Assembly (NCBI GenBank): GCA_020634455.1
Contig: JACKBQ010000001.1
Coordinates: 1,736,001-1,800,000 of the forward strand
Source of the DNA: Ardenticatenaceae bacterium
GTDB lineage: Bacteria > Chloroflexota > Anaerolineae > Promineifilales > Promineifilaceae
Direction of reading: 5' to 3'
DNA length: 64,000 nt
Below, in pieces: positions 8,540 through 16,515 of this stretch. Position 1 is the first letter of the stretch. Each line of letters starts with the position of its first letter. The position numbers and the translations under genes were made by a program. The notes beneath the pieces are model-generated. The model was given only the letters and a program-made list of their open reading frames with translations, searched no databases and was not told where the DNA came from.

Positions 8540-8680
8540 AACGTTTGGTCTCAATGAAATTGGTTAAATGATAGCTCTATTGTCGGGGAGTGTGGGTGGT
8601 GGGTCAAGCGGAGTTTGGTAAGGGTAAATTTTGGCGCGAGGCGCCCTTGCTTTTCGCAGTCTGTCCCTCGCACACGAGTG

Positions 8681-9589
8681 TTATGCTGCCGGGTTTGGCT
8701 GCCGGAATTTTGGCACAATCTTGGTTTTCATGCTGCCAGAGCTGGGATAGGTCATTAGCGGTTCATCGGCTTCCACGGTGACGGTGTGGCTCCGGCCCGC
8801 TTTTGTTTGGAACTGCACCTGCCACACCCCTTCGTTTACCAGTTCAGTGCCAACATGTTGGTAAGCATCCTGATGAAACACGGCCGTTTCCTGCCGCAAG
8901 TAATGTTCAGCCACCTGCTCCACGGGTTGGTAACAGGAACGGCCGCGCAGCTTTTCCGGCCACACGGTACGATTCTTCACGTGCGTCAACAGCTGCGGGA
9001 CATCTTCTGGTGAAAGACGGCCGTAGCTCAACCCATCTGGCAAGGTAAGCAGCAATGGCGCAAACCGATGGCCGCCCAAATGCGTGGTTTCCCAAACGGC
9101 CGTGCCTGCCGCCGCCAACACTCGCAGCAGCGCACCCCCGTGCAAAGCACAACAAACATCCCGCTTGCCATGACTGCACACCAGAAACTGTAACGCATCA
9201 GTCAGGGCCGCTGCGTATTGAGCCTCGCCGGCAACGATGGCGGGCAAGTCTAGTTGCAACAGCTCATCGTAGCTGTCTAGGTCAAAGCGGTAAACACGTG
9301 ACCCCGCATCGGCAAAGCAGGCCACAAAAAAAGCCCACCCCGTGCGCTCACCGCGCGGCTGCTTGATAAATTGCAGATGCCCGTTGACCGGGGCGCTTTG
9401 TTCTGTTAGCCAGGCCTGAATGGGCTGAGGCAAATCATTGTCGCTGGGGGCCTGAGCGCGCCAGGGTTGGGTGTACTCCAGCAAAAACCAGACCTTGCCA
9501 AATAAAGCTGTGCCAACCACCTCTTCACCAATGGCGTTAGCCCAATCGGTACAATAAAAATCGGGAGCAGGTTGGGAAGTTGCACTCAT
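8681..9589 (-). CDS. Sucrase/ferredoxin-like family protein
   Basis: A 302-residue protein of the Suc_Fer-like family (thioredoxin-like [2Fe-2S] ferredoxin fold). The diagnostic segment is FLVCSHGKRDVCCALHG (about 137-153), with cysteines positioned to ligate an iron-sulfur cluster, followed by WETTHLGGHRFAPLLLTLPDG (about 166-186). A C-terminal domain (about 210-300) completes the family architecture. The name 'sucrase' is historical; the molecular function is not established. Its neighbours, ferritin and the iron ABC importer, fit a redox or iron role. An 80-bp tandem palindromic repeat separates it from the ferritin gene. Confidence 0.85.
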   Translation of the reverse strand: MSATSQPAPDFYCTDWANAIGEEVVGTALFGKVWFLLEYTQPWRAQAPSDNDLPQPIQAWLTEQSAPVNGHLQFIKQPRGERTGWAFFVACFADAGSRVYRFDLDSYDELLQLDLPAIVAGEAQYAAALTDALQFLVCSHGKRDVCCALHGGALLRVLAAAGTAVWETTHLGGHRFAPLLLTLPDGLSYGRLSPEDVPQLLTHVKNRTVWPEKLRGRSCYQPVEQVAEHYLRQETAVFHQDAYQHVGTELVNEGVWQVQFQTKAGRSHTVTVEADEPLMTYPSSGSMKTKIVPKFRQPNPAA

Positions 9590-9605
9590 AACTTTTTACC
9601 GCGCT

Positions 9606-9783
9606 AAAAAACCTGACAGGTTTACGACAAATCTGGTCAAAAAACGTTATTTGCCGGGCAGGTTAGCTAATTTTTTGCTTACTTTGAAAACCTGACAGGT
9701 TTACGACAAATCTGGTCAAAAAAGGTTATTTGCCAGGCAGGGTTAGCTAATTTTTTGCTTACTTTGAAAACCTGTCAGGTTTC
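9606..9783. repeat. Tandem 79-80 bp repeat with AAACCTGACAGGTTT palindrome
   Basis: The palindrome AAACCTGACAGGTTT occurs at about 9609 and 9688, and as AAACCTGTCAGGTTT at about 9768, giving periods of 79 and 80 bp. The spacers are nearly identical (differences such as AACG/AAGG and GGGCAGG/AGGCAGGG). This gives two full units plus a third palindrome between the Suc_Fer-like gene and ferritin. Confidence 0.9.
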
Positions 9784-9794
9784 GATAAGTTACG

Positions 9795-10307
9795 TTATTC
9801 AGCAGCCTCTTCGCCGCCGCCAGCGGCCATTGTGCGCCGCACAAAATCTTCTACCAACAGCAGCGCGCCGCCGGAATGTTTGATCGTGTTCAGCAGCGTG
9901 GTCATTGAATCAACCTCTTCGACCTGCTCTGTAACAAACCATTGTAAGAACTGAATGCTGGCGTAATCCTTCTCCGCTTCAGCAATGGACAGGATGTTGT
10001 TAATTTGGTTGGTGACCTTGATTTCCTGATCCAGGGCAAACTGCACCGCGTCGCTGGCGCTGGCAAACTCGTTGCGCATCTCTGGCAGGCCGGGAATGAT
10101 GGGTTTGGCTCCGGCTTCCAGCAAGAAGTGCACAAACTTCATCGCGTGCATCCGCTCTTCTTCCGCCTGACGGTAGAAAAAGGCGGCCAGATCGGGCAAG
10201 GTTTCTTCATCAAAATAGACGGCAATGGCCACGTACTGGGCAGAAGCGGTAAATTCGCTCTGAATTTGGGCGTTCATTGCTTCGACAACTTTTGGTTTAA
10301 TGATCAT
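9795..10307 (-). CDS. Ferritin (non-haem, FtnA type)
   Basis: A 170-residue ferritin that oxidises Fe(II) and stores Fe(III) in a 24-subunit cage. Ferroxidase-centre residues are visible: Glu18, Glu51 and His54 in QAEEERMHAMKF, and Glu residues in helix C/D (DQEIKVTNQI and WFVTEQVEEVD). Length matches the roughly 165-175 typical of FtnA, and there is no bacterioferritin haem methionine motif. GGAG lies 7 bases before the ATG. It sits next to the ferric ABC importer but is separated by a repeat-rich gap, so it is probably its own unit. Confidence 0.95.
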   Translation of the reverse strand: MIIKPKVVEAMNAQIQSEFTASAQYVAIAVYFDEETLPDLAAFFYRQAEEERMHAMKFVHFLLEAGAKPIIPGLPEMRNEFASASDAVQFALDQEIKVTNQINNILSIAEAEKDYASIQFLQWFVTEQVEEVDSMTTLLNTIKHSGGALLLVEDFVRRTMAAGGGEEAAE

Positions 10308-10328
10308 GGTGATCTCCTTTTTGAATTT

Positions 10329-10400
10329 TTAGTGGTTGGTGGTTAGTGGTTGGTGGTTAGTGGCTGGTATTTGGCAAACTAGCCGCTAACCGCCAGCAAC
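10329..10400. repeat. TTAGTGGTTGGTGG repeat cluster
   Basis: Three tandem GTGGTTGGTGGTTA-like units are followed by GCCGCTAACCGCCAGCAAC, which can pair back with them. It is an imperfect hairpin upstream of ferritin and downstream of the ABC ATPase. Confidence 0.5.
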
Positions 10401-10432
10401 TATTTCCATTATACCCAGAAGGCTGGCTGCGC

Positions 10433-11482
10433 TTACCGACTTTTGTCGGGAACGACGCGGTTTTGGTGGAAGCAGGGCAATTCATGTGGGGCGGCAAACT
10501 GGACGGCAACGGCCGTTCCTTCCGCCAAACTGTTCTCGTGGGGCTGCCAACTGTGGATGAGCGTACCGTCGTGCAGACGCACACCATAAACAAAAGCAAT
10601 GCCCACAAACTGCCGCGAAACGATACGGCCGTTCCCCGCATCATCTGGTTGCACCCGCAAATCATCGGGGCGGACGGCAACCTCAACGGCCGTGCCGCTG
10701 GCCAACGGCAAAGTTTGCGGCAGCAAACCCAGAGGCGTTTGCACACCGCGTCCGGTCACTTCACCCGGCAAAAAGTCAGTCTGACCCAAAAATTCGGCCA
10801 CAAAGCGGGTGCGGGGCTGGTGGAAAATCGCTTCCGGCGAACCAACCTGCTCCAGCCGTCCCCGATTCATCACGCCAACCTGATCCCCCATGTACAGCGC
10901 CTCTTCCTGATCGTGGGTGACAAAAACGGCCGTTGTGCCACTCGACTTCAACAGCCCCCGCACCTCCTGGCGCATCTCCACCCGCAAGGCCGCGTCCAGA
11001 TTAGAAAATGGTTCGTCGAGCAGCAACACCACCGGCTGCGGAGCCAACGCCCGCGCCAGCGCCACGCGCTGCTGCTGCCCGCCAGAAAGCTGGTGCGGCA
11101 TCCGCTCGCCCAAGCCACCCAGCCCCACAAAATTCAGCATCTCTTCAATTCGCTCGGATTGGCCTCGCTTGAGGCCAAAGCCCACGTTTTGCGTCAGGCT
11201 GAGGTGGGGAAAGATGGCGTAATCCTGAAACACAATGCCCACGCGCCGCTTTTCTGGTGGCACATGTAAAGCGCCGTCGGCCATGAGCTGGTTGTTGATT
11301 TCGATACGGCCGTTGTCCAACGTCTCGAACCCGGCAATCAGCCGCAGGGTGGTGGTTTTGCCACAGCCGCTTGGCCCCAGCAGCACCAAAATCTCCCCCG
11401 GCGCAACGGTCAGGTTCACATCTTGCACCACGGGCAACTTTTCAAACGATTTGTAGAGATTACGACAGGTGACGGTGGACAT
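10433..11482 (-). CDS. Ferric iron ABC transporter, ATP-binding protein (FbpC-like)
   Basis: A 349-residue ABC ATPase of the spermidine/iron/thiamine subfamily. Walker A GPSGCGKTTTLRL is at about 36-48, the Q-loop is in VFQDYAIFPHL, the signature LSGGQQQRVALARAL is at about 132-146, and Walker B VVLLLDEPFSNLD is followed by a switch-His in VFVTHDQEEA. A C-terminal TOBE-like domain (about 240-345) is typical of FbpC/CysA/PotA. It lies downstream of the fused permease and the FbpA-like lipoprotein on the same strand, so it completes one importer. The order SBP, permease, ATPase is typical for Fbp systems. Confidence 0.92.
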   Translation of the reverse strand: MSTVTCRNLYKSFEKLPVVQDVNLTVAPGEILVLLGPSGCGKTTTLRLIAGFETLDNGRIEINNQLMADGALHVPPEKRRVGIVFQDYAIFPHLSLTQNVGFGLKRGQSERIEEMLNFVGLGGLGERMPHQLSGGQQQRVALARALAPQPVVLLLDEPFSNLDAALRVEMRQEVRGLLKSSGTTAVFVTHDQEEALYMGDQVGVMNRGRLEQVGSPEAIFHQPRTRFVAEFLGQTDFLPGEVTGRGVQTPLGLLPQTLPLASGTAVEVAVRPDDLRVQPDDAGNGRIVSRQFVGIAFVYGVRLHDGTLIHSWQPHENSLAEGTAVAVQFAAPHELPCFHQNRVVPDKSR

Positions 11483-11489
11483 GGGAACA

Positions 11490-11569
11490 ATGGTTAATTG
11501 CTAATGGTAAATGCAGCGATGTGCGAACAAATCATTAACCCTTAAAAATTCACCATTAACCATTAATTA
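11490..11569. repeat. GGTTAATTGCTAATGG / CCATTAACCATTAATT palindromic repeat
   Basis: Words of the type AATGGTTAATTGC and ACCATTAACCATTAATTATT are complementary across an 80-base gap between the permease and ATPase genes. The repeat abuts the permease stop codon. Confidence 0.5.
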
Positions 11570-13261
11570 TTCCTTCTCCCGTAAGGTCATCCAGGCCAGC
11601 GGGATGGAGGAGAGCAGGAGCAGGAGCAGCGTGGGCGCGGCGGCGCGGGCAAAAAATGCCTCGCCAATGTTGGACCAAATTTCGGCCGACAGGGTGTTGA
11701 AGCCAAGCGGGCTCAAAATGAGTGTGGCGGGCAGCTCCTTCATGCAGGTGAGGAACACCAGCGCCGCCCCGGCCAACATCCCCGGTTTAACCAGGGGCAG
11801 GGTGATGCGGCGGAAAATGTCAGACGGCCGTTTGCCCAAACTTTGCGCCGCTTCTTCCAGACTCGATGAGACTTGCAGCAGCGAACTGCGCTGTGCCCCC
11901 ACCGCCTGCGGAATGAACAAAATAACGTAGGCAATGAGCAGCATCGGCAACGTTTGGTACAGCGAGGCGGCGTAATTGGTGCCAAAATAGACGTAAGCCA
12001 GCGCCACCACGATGCCCGGCAGCGCAAAACTGGCATATGAAAGCCGCTCAAACAGGCGGCTCAGTCGCCCCGGACGGCGCACCACCAAAATGGCAATGGG
12101 CAGCGCCAGCAGCATGGCCAGCCCCGCCCCCAGCAGCGAGGCGGACAGCGAATGCCAGGCCGGTTCCACCAGTGACAGCAACGATTCCACATTGGTTTGG
12201 GCTGCGCCCAGGCTCTTCACCGCCCAATCCTGATTCAGGCCGCGCCAGAACCAGTAAGCCAGCCCCAGCGAAGGCACAATCAGTGCCCAAAAAGAGAGCA
12301 GCCCCGTAAAACTTAACCCCAGCCAGCGCCAGCGACCCAGCTTTACCGGAGTTTGAGCGCGCGCCACGCCAATCGACACGCGGGCATAGCGGGCCTTGCC
12401 CTGGCTGCGCTGCTCCAGGTAGAGGATAACGGCCGTTGCCAGCACCAGCACCAACGCCATCGCCGCCGCCATGTCCAGCTTGTAGCCCAGGTAGCGGTTG
12501 TAAATGATGCGGGTGAAGGTGGAGTATTGCAGCATGGTCACCGCGCCAAAGTCGCGCAGGGTGTAGAGCATGACAAGCAAACCACCCGCAGTGATAGACG
12601 GCCGTAAATAAGGCAACGTCACCCGCCAAAACGCCCGCCATGGCGACAGACCCAAACTGCGCGCCGCTTCCACCAGCGCCGGGTCCATCTTCTTCAGGGC
12701 GCTGCGCACCGTGAGGAAAATGAACGGATAGCTCACCAGCGTCAGCACCAGGAAAGCGCCGGGGAAGCCGTAAAAGCTCGGCAGCCGCTCAACGCCAAAG
12801 ATGGGGTACAAAATTTGCTGTAACAAACCCTTGGGAGTGAGAATCGAGGCAAAAAGATAGGCAGCGACGTAGCTGGGGACTACCAGGGGGAGCGCCACAA
12901 TCACAGCCCACAACCGTTTCCCCGGTAAATCGGTGCTGGTTGTGAGCCAGGCCAGGGGCACGGCAATGAGGGTAGAAGCGGCCGTAACCGCTGCCGCCAG
13001 CCCCAGCGTGTTGCCTAAAATTTCCAGCGTACGCGGCTGCGACAATGTTTCCCACGCTTCTGCCCAGCTCGTGCCGACGCGCAAAAGCAAGTAGGCAGGC
13101 ACCATCAAAATGAGAGCCGCCACCAACCCGGCGCTACCAATCAACAACCATTGAAACGGTGACCAGTGGCGCTGCCGCAGCCACGATTGATTTAATTCAA
13201 CTTTGAGCCTTGGCAGCGAACGAACCCCGCTGTTCACATTGCCAAAATCAGTCACACCCAT
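11567..13261 (-). CDS. Ferric iron ABC transporter, fused permease (FbpB-like)
   Basis: A 564-residue permease with two tandem BPD-type transmembrane halves (about 70-290 and 345-560), as in FbpB/SfuB/ThiP. Each half carries an EAA loop that contacts the ATPase: VEAARSLGLSPWRAFWRVTLPYLRP in the first half and EEAAQSLGKRPSDIFRRITLPLVKP in the second (each quoted only in part here by its EAA..G core). About 12 membrane segments are visible. Its substrate is inferred from the partner lipoprotein. The upstream gap of about 270 bases contains an inverted repeat (13462-13522) and a box shared with the upstream region of the lipoprotein gene. Confidence 0.92.
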   Translation of the reverse strand: MGVTDFGNVNSGVRSLPRLKVELNQSWLRQRHWSPFQWLLIGSAGLVAALILMVPAYLLLRVGTSWAEAWETLSQPRTLEILGNTLGLAAAVTAASTLIAVPLAWLTTSTDLPGKRLWAVIVALPLVVPSYVAAYLFASILTPKGLLQQILYPIFGVERLPSFYGFPGAFLVLTLVSYPFIFLTVRSALKKMDPALVEAARSLGLSPWRAFWRVTLPYLRPSITAGGLLVMLYTLRDFGAVTMLQYSTFTRIIYNRYLGYKLDMAAAMALVLVLATAVILYLEQRSQGKARYARVSIGVARAQTPVKLGRWRWLGLSFTGLLSFWALIVPSLGLAYWFWRGLNQDWAVKSLGAAQTNVESLLSLVEPAWHSLSASLLGAGLAMLLALPIAILVVRRPGRLSRLFERLSYASFALPGIVVALAYVYFGTNYAASLYQTLPMLLIAYVILFIPQAVGAQRSSLLQVSSSLEEAAQSLGKRPSDIFRRITLPLVKPGMLAGAALVFLTCMKELPATLILSPLGFNTLSAEIWSNIGEAFFARAAAPTLLLLLLSSIPLAWMTLREKE

Positions 13262-13399
13262 GTTGGTTTCCTGCTATGGTTGAAAATTTGGGCCGAAATT
13301 CGGCTACCCTCTCTATAGCATTATCTAAGGAAACTGGATTGAAACAAGGGAGGGCAGTCAACTTTTGAATTAACAAACGATCAAGCCAAACATTCGATC

Positions 13400-13427
13400 G
13401 GTTAAGTCAAAAGTTAACCGGGGTTAA
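13400..13427. promoter_or_regulatory. Conserved box upstream of the iron permease gene
   Basis: GGTTAAGTCAAAAGTTAACC followed by GGGGTTAA resembles GGTTAAAGCAAAAGTTAACT followed by GTGGTAAA at 14921-14948; about 22 of 28 positions agree. Both lie upstream of the two transport genes (permease and lipoprotein), so it may be a regulator site. Confidence 0.35.
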
Positions 13428-13461
13428 TTCTTACTATCGGTGCAACTTTCGGCACTGGCGT

Positions 13462-13522
13462 AGATTGGACCAATTTCAGTTAAAAACAACCTGTCGGGGC
13501 TGTGCCAAAATTGGTCCAATCT
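13462..13522. repeat. Inverted repeat, AGATTGGACCAA family, copy 2
   Basis: AGATTGGACCAAT (13462-13474) and ATTGGTCCAATCT (13510-13522) are perfect 13-base arms 35 bases apart, 8 bases downstream of the lipoprotein stop. The first copy is at 204-264. There is no T-run. Confidence 0.75.
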
Positions 13523-13530
13523 TTCGGGAT

Positions 13531-14652
13531 TTATTCGATGATGCCGAGTTCCAGGAGCAAGTCTTGCGTGCCTTCAAGATCGTCCAAATCGTTCATGGAA
13601 ATGTTAAGCGCCACGGCGTCTAGCTCTGAAAAAGCGGGCAAACCGGGATGAATCGCCACACCTTCTACCACCGGGTATTCAAAGGTTTCGTCCGCAAAAT
13701 ATTGCTGGGCTTCTGCCGAAAGCAGGAAGTCGATGAAACGTTGCGCATTTTCCGCGTTGGGAGCGCTATTTAAAATGCCTGCGCCAGATACCATGATGAG
13801 CGAGCCGGGGCCGCCACCTGCCAGAAATTGATTACGCGCCGGGAAGCTTTCGCCTTCTTCAGCCAGAAAACGGTAAAGGTAGTAATGGTTCACAAACCCA
13901 ACATCCACTTCCCCAGTGGCCACACCAGAGACGATGGGCGTGTTGCTGCTGTAGACAACCGGGTTGTTGGCCTGGATGCCGGTCAGCCAGTCGCGGGTTT
14001 TTTCTTCCCCCCAGGTGGTGCGCATGGCGGTAACCATTGCCTGGAAGGAGCCGTTGGTAGGTGCCCAACCGATACGGCCGTTCCACTCAGGCTGAATAAA
14101 GTCAAAAATATCTTGTGGCAGTTCCGTTGCCGGGTCGGCGAAAACGTTGGTGTTGTAAACAACCACCCGTGCCCGGCCAGAAATACCCACCCAGCTATGA
14201 TCTTCAGGAGCAAAACGGGCTGGCACCTGGGCAATGGTCGCCTCTGGCAAGGTGGCAAACATGCCCGCATTGGCGATAGCACCCAACCCGCCGGGGTCTT
14301 GCGCATAAAAGAGATCAGCCGGGCTGTTAGCGCCCTCTTCCAGCAGCACACCCGCCATTTCTGAGGTGCTGCCGTAGCGAACTTCAACGTTAATCCCGGT
14401 TTCGGACGCAAATTGCTCAATAATGGGGGCAACCAGGCTGTCGCTGCGGCCTGAATAAATCACCAGGCTGCCAGCTTCGCCGTCACCTTCTGTCACGGCA
14501 ACAGCTTCTGGGTCAGCAACAGGGTCTGGTTCAGCCGCCACGCCATCCTCAGTGGTGGGTGCTTCGTCGCCCGAACCACAGGCGACCAACAGCAGGGCCA
14601 GCAGCAGCAAAACAGTTATCGAGGCAATTTGTCTCGTTCTTTGAGTTAACAT
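13531..14652 (-). CDS. Ferric iron-binding lipoprotein of the ABC importer (FbpA-like)
   Basis: A 373-residue extracytoplasmic binding protein. It has an N-terminal signal with lipobox LVAC (Cys25), then an acidic, low-complexity linker (about 28-58), then a periplasmic-binding fold of the FbpA/thiamine-binding class (SLVIYSGRSDSLVAPIIEQF, about 62-81). The paired tyrosines in VGFVNHYYLYRF near residue 255 correspond to the iron-ligating Tyr-Tyr of FbpA. With the fused permease and ATPase downstream it forms an iron(III) importer. The low-complexity tether suits membrane-anchored binding proteins of cells without a classical outer membrane. Confidence 0.93.
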   Translation of the reverse strand: MLTQRTRQIASITVLLLLALLLVACGSGDEAPTTEDGVAAEPDPVADPEAVAVTEGDGEAGSLVIYSGRSDSLVAPIIEQFASETGINVEVRYGSTSEMAGVLLEEGANSPADLFYAQDPGGLGAIANAGMFATLPEATIAQVPARFAPEDHSWVGISGRARVVVYNTNVFADPATELPQDIFDFIQPEWNGRIGWAPTNGSFQAMVTAMRTTWGEEKTRDWLTGIQANNPVVYSSNTPIVSGVATGEVDVGFVNHYYLYRFLAEEGESFPARNQFLAGGGPGSLIMVSGAGILNSAPNAENAQRFIDFLLSAEAQQYFADETFEYPVVEGVAIHPGLPAFSELDAVALNISMNDLDDLEGTQDLLLELGIIE

Positions 14653-14678
14653 AAAACTTCTCCTTCGAAAATATATTT

Positions 14679-14726
14679 GCCACAGAGGTCACAGAGAAAA
14701 ATCTGTGTAATCTGCGTAATCTATGG
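14679..14726. repeat. GCCACAGAG/CTCTGTGGC family, half copy
   Basis: GCCACAGAGGTCACAGAGAA is followed by an AATCTGTGTAATCTGCGTAA segment, a blend of two repeat families. Confidence 0.65.
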
Positions 14727-14867
14727 ATTTTCATTTATGGTAGCCAACAGCAGTTGGTGTTGTCCCCTGTGAATTTAGGACGCGGATTTAAACTGCCTGT
14801 TTGGTAATGTGGGGGTGATTATGCCGGAGAAGGAGGGGGTAAAACAATGGCGGGTGATCATTTGAAA

Positions 14868-14905
14868 GTGAACGGCCGTTTGCAAAAAAATTTACGGCCG
14901 TTCAC
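14868..14905. repeat. Hairpin built from two ACGGCCGT octamers
   Basis: GTGAACGGCCGT (14868-14879) and ACGGCCGTTCAC (14894-14905) form a 12-bp perfect stem with a 14-base A/T-rich loop. Confidence 0.75.
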
Positions 14906-14920
14906 CCAAAAACAATCATT

Positions 14921-14948
14921 GGTTAAAGCAAAAGTTAACTGTGGTAAA
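14921..14948. promoter_or_regulatory. Conserved box upstream of the iron-binding lipoprotein gene
   Basis: The partner of the box at 13400-13427; see that entry. It lies about 270 bases before the lipoprotein start codon. Confidence 0.3.
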
Positions 14949-14951
14949 TTT

Positions 14952-15010
14952 GCCACAGAGAGCACAGAGAAAAAGAGGGTTTTCTCTAAAATCTCTGTGC
15001 ACTCTGTGGC
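14952..15010. repeat. GCCACAGAG/CTCTGTGGC palindromic repeat, full copy
   Basis: GCCACAGAGAGCACAGAGAA and TCTCTGTGCACTCTGTGGC are reverse complements over almost their full length, with an A/T-rich loop. It lies immediately downstream of the aspartokinase gene (minus strand). Its T-run is weak, so it may end the transcript inefficiently. Confidence 0.85.
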
Positions 15011-15016
15011 CAAACT

Positions 15017-16423
15017 TTAAATAAGCGCATGGATTTGGGCAACGGCCGTTGCCGTGTCCACATCATCCACCACCACGCTGATGCTGCATTCAGACGAACC
15101 CTGGGCAATGGCGATGACGTTGACGCGGTGATCGCCCAAAGCGGTAAACACACGGCCAGAAATGCCCGGCGTACCGCGCATCCCCGCCCCCACAATCGTC
15201 ACAATGGAAACTGGCTCATCGGCCCAAATGCGATCAATATCCTTGCGGGCCAGCTCTGTTTTAAACTCCGCTTCCAGCCCGGCGATGATGCTCCTGGTGG
15301 CATTGTCCGGCGCAGCAAAGCAGATGGATTGCTCCGACGACGCCTGGCTGATGAGCAGCACGCTCTGGTTGTCGCGGGCCACCGCGCCAAAGGTGCGGGC
15401 GGCAATGCCAGGGATACCCATCATGCCCTTGCCTTCCACGGTGATGAGGCTCAGGTTTTTGATGGCCGTTACCGCTTTGATGCCGCCGTTGCCGTTGGGC
15501 GCATCTGGCACGATGACGGTACCGGGATGGCTGGGGTTGAACGTATTTTTGATGCGCAGCGGGATGCCATTTTCCACGCAGGGGCGCATCGTTTTGGGAT
15601 GCAGCACCTTGGCTCCGTAAAAAGCGAGTTCAGACACCTCGCGGTAACTCAACTGCGGGATCGATCGAGCGTCTGGCACCAGGCGCGGATCGGCGGTCAT
15701 GACGCCGTCTACATCGGTCCAAATCCACACTTCATCGGCGCTGAGCGCTTCACCCAAGATGGCTCCGGTGTAGTCGGAGCCGCCGCGCCCCAGAGTAGTG
15801 GTGATGCCGTTGGCGGTGGCGGCAATGAAGCCAGTGACGATAGGGATGACGCCGTTGGCCAGCAACGGCCGTATCCGGCCCTCCGTCTTCTCTTTTGTTT
15901 GGGCAAACAAGGGGGCTGCGTTTTGGAAGTTGTTGTCGGTGACAATCAGCTCAGTGGCGTCCACAGCCTCGGCCGGGATGCCGCTCTGGCGCAGATAGGC
16001 GGCCAAAATGCGGGCGCTCATCTGCTCGCCCATGCCACCGATGGTATCCAGGGCGCGGGGACTGAGTTCGCCCAGCACATGCACAGCTTGACATAAATCA
16101 GAGAAACGATCGATAAAACGGCCGTTTTCCATCAAAATTTGCTGCCGTTCGCCGTCGGGAGCCAGCAGGCCGTCAATCGCTTCAAGGTGAATCTCTCGCA
16201 GCTGATTGGCCAGCTTTTGGTACGTGTGGCCATCTCCGTTGGCGGCGGAGTGCGCCCCTTCCAGCAGCAAATCGGTTACTTTTACGGGCTTGGACCCCAT
16301 CGCCGAGACGATGGCGACGGTTTGGCCCCACTGTTTTTTACTGTTTTGAATGAGAACGGCCGTTTCGCGCATCGCCTGGGCGCTCCCTACGGACGTTCCG
16401 CCGAATTTCATTACGAGTGTCAT
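15017..16423 (-). CDS. lysC: Aspartate kinase
   Basis: Phosphorylates L-aspartate, the first step to lysine, threonine and methionine. The 468-residue protein starts VMKFGGTSVGSA, the classic kinase motif, and has an amino-acid kinase domain to about residue 300. Two ACT domains follow (LITVEGKGMMGIPGIAARTF at about 323-342 and VTIVGAGMRGTPGISGRVF at about 403-421) for allosteric control. I start at ATG 16423, which has GGAG about 7 bases upstream; an ATG at 16465 would add residues encoded by a palindromic repeat. It lies directly downstream of the riboswitch-controlled cystathionine gamma-synthase-type gene, so it is probably under SAM control too. The ACT-domain length resembles ThrA/LysC class III enzymes. 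Confidence 0.93.
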   Translation of the reverse strand: MTLVMKFGGTSVGSAQAMRETAVLIQNSKKQWGQTVAIVSAMGSKPVKVTDLLLEGAHSAANGDGHTYQKLANQLREIHLEAIDGLLAPDGERQQILMENGRFIDRFSDLCQAVHVLGELSPRALDTIGGMGEQMSARILAAYLRQSGIPAEAVDATELIVTDNNFQNAAPLFAQTKEKTEGRIRPLLANGVIPIVTGFIAATANGITTTLGRGGSDYTGAILGEALSADEVWIWTDVDGVMTADPRLVPDARSIPQLSYREVSELAFYGAKVLHPKTMRPCVENGIPLRIKNTFNPSHPGTVIVPDAPNGNGGIKAVTAIKNLSLITVEGKGMMGIPGIAARTFGAVARDNQSVLLISQASSEQSICFAAPDNATRSIIAGLEAEFKTELARKDIDRIWADEPVSIVTIVGAGMRGTPGISGRVFTALGDHRVNVIAIAQGSSECSISVVVDDVDTATAVAQIHALI

Positions 16424-16440
16424 TTTTTCTCCAGTTCTCA

Positions 16441-16515
16441 AGTTTGCAAGTGTGCAGGTTTGCAAGTGTGCAAGTCAGGTGTAGTTGCTACTCGCCTACT
16501 TGCCTACTTGCAAAC
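16441..16515. repeat. AAGTTTGCAAGTGTGCAGG / CTACTTGCAAACT palindromic repeat
   Basis: AGTTTGCAAGTGTGCAGG with a tandem partial copy pairs with TACTTGCCTACTTGCAAACT. It spans the stop codon of the upstream gene (16496-16498) and the gap before aspartokinase. Confidence 0.7.

Larger units (their letters stand above)
14653..15016. other. Repeat-rich gap upstream of the iron-binding lipoprotein gene
   Basis: No gene is supported here. The gap holds two copies of the GCCACAGAG/CTCTGTGGC family (14679-14726 and 14952-15010), a hairpin built from two ACGGCCGT octamers (14868-14905) and the 28-base box at 14921-14948. Confidence 0.7.

Noticed and set aside
9606..9783. Possible CRISPR array
   Set aside because: Only two to three units, and the spacers are themselves nearly identical, so it is a tandem repeat.
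16424..16465. Upstream start of aspartokinase at 16465
   Set aside because: The extra residues are encoded by a palindromic repeat, and ATG 16423 has a ribosome binding site and the family N-terminus.
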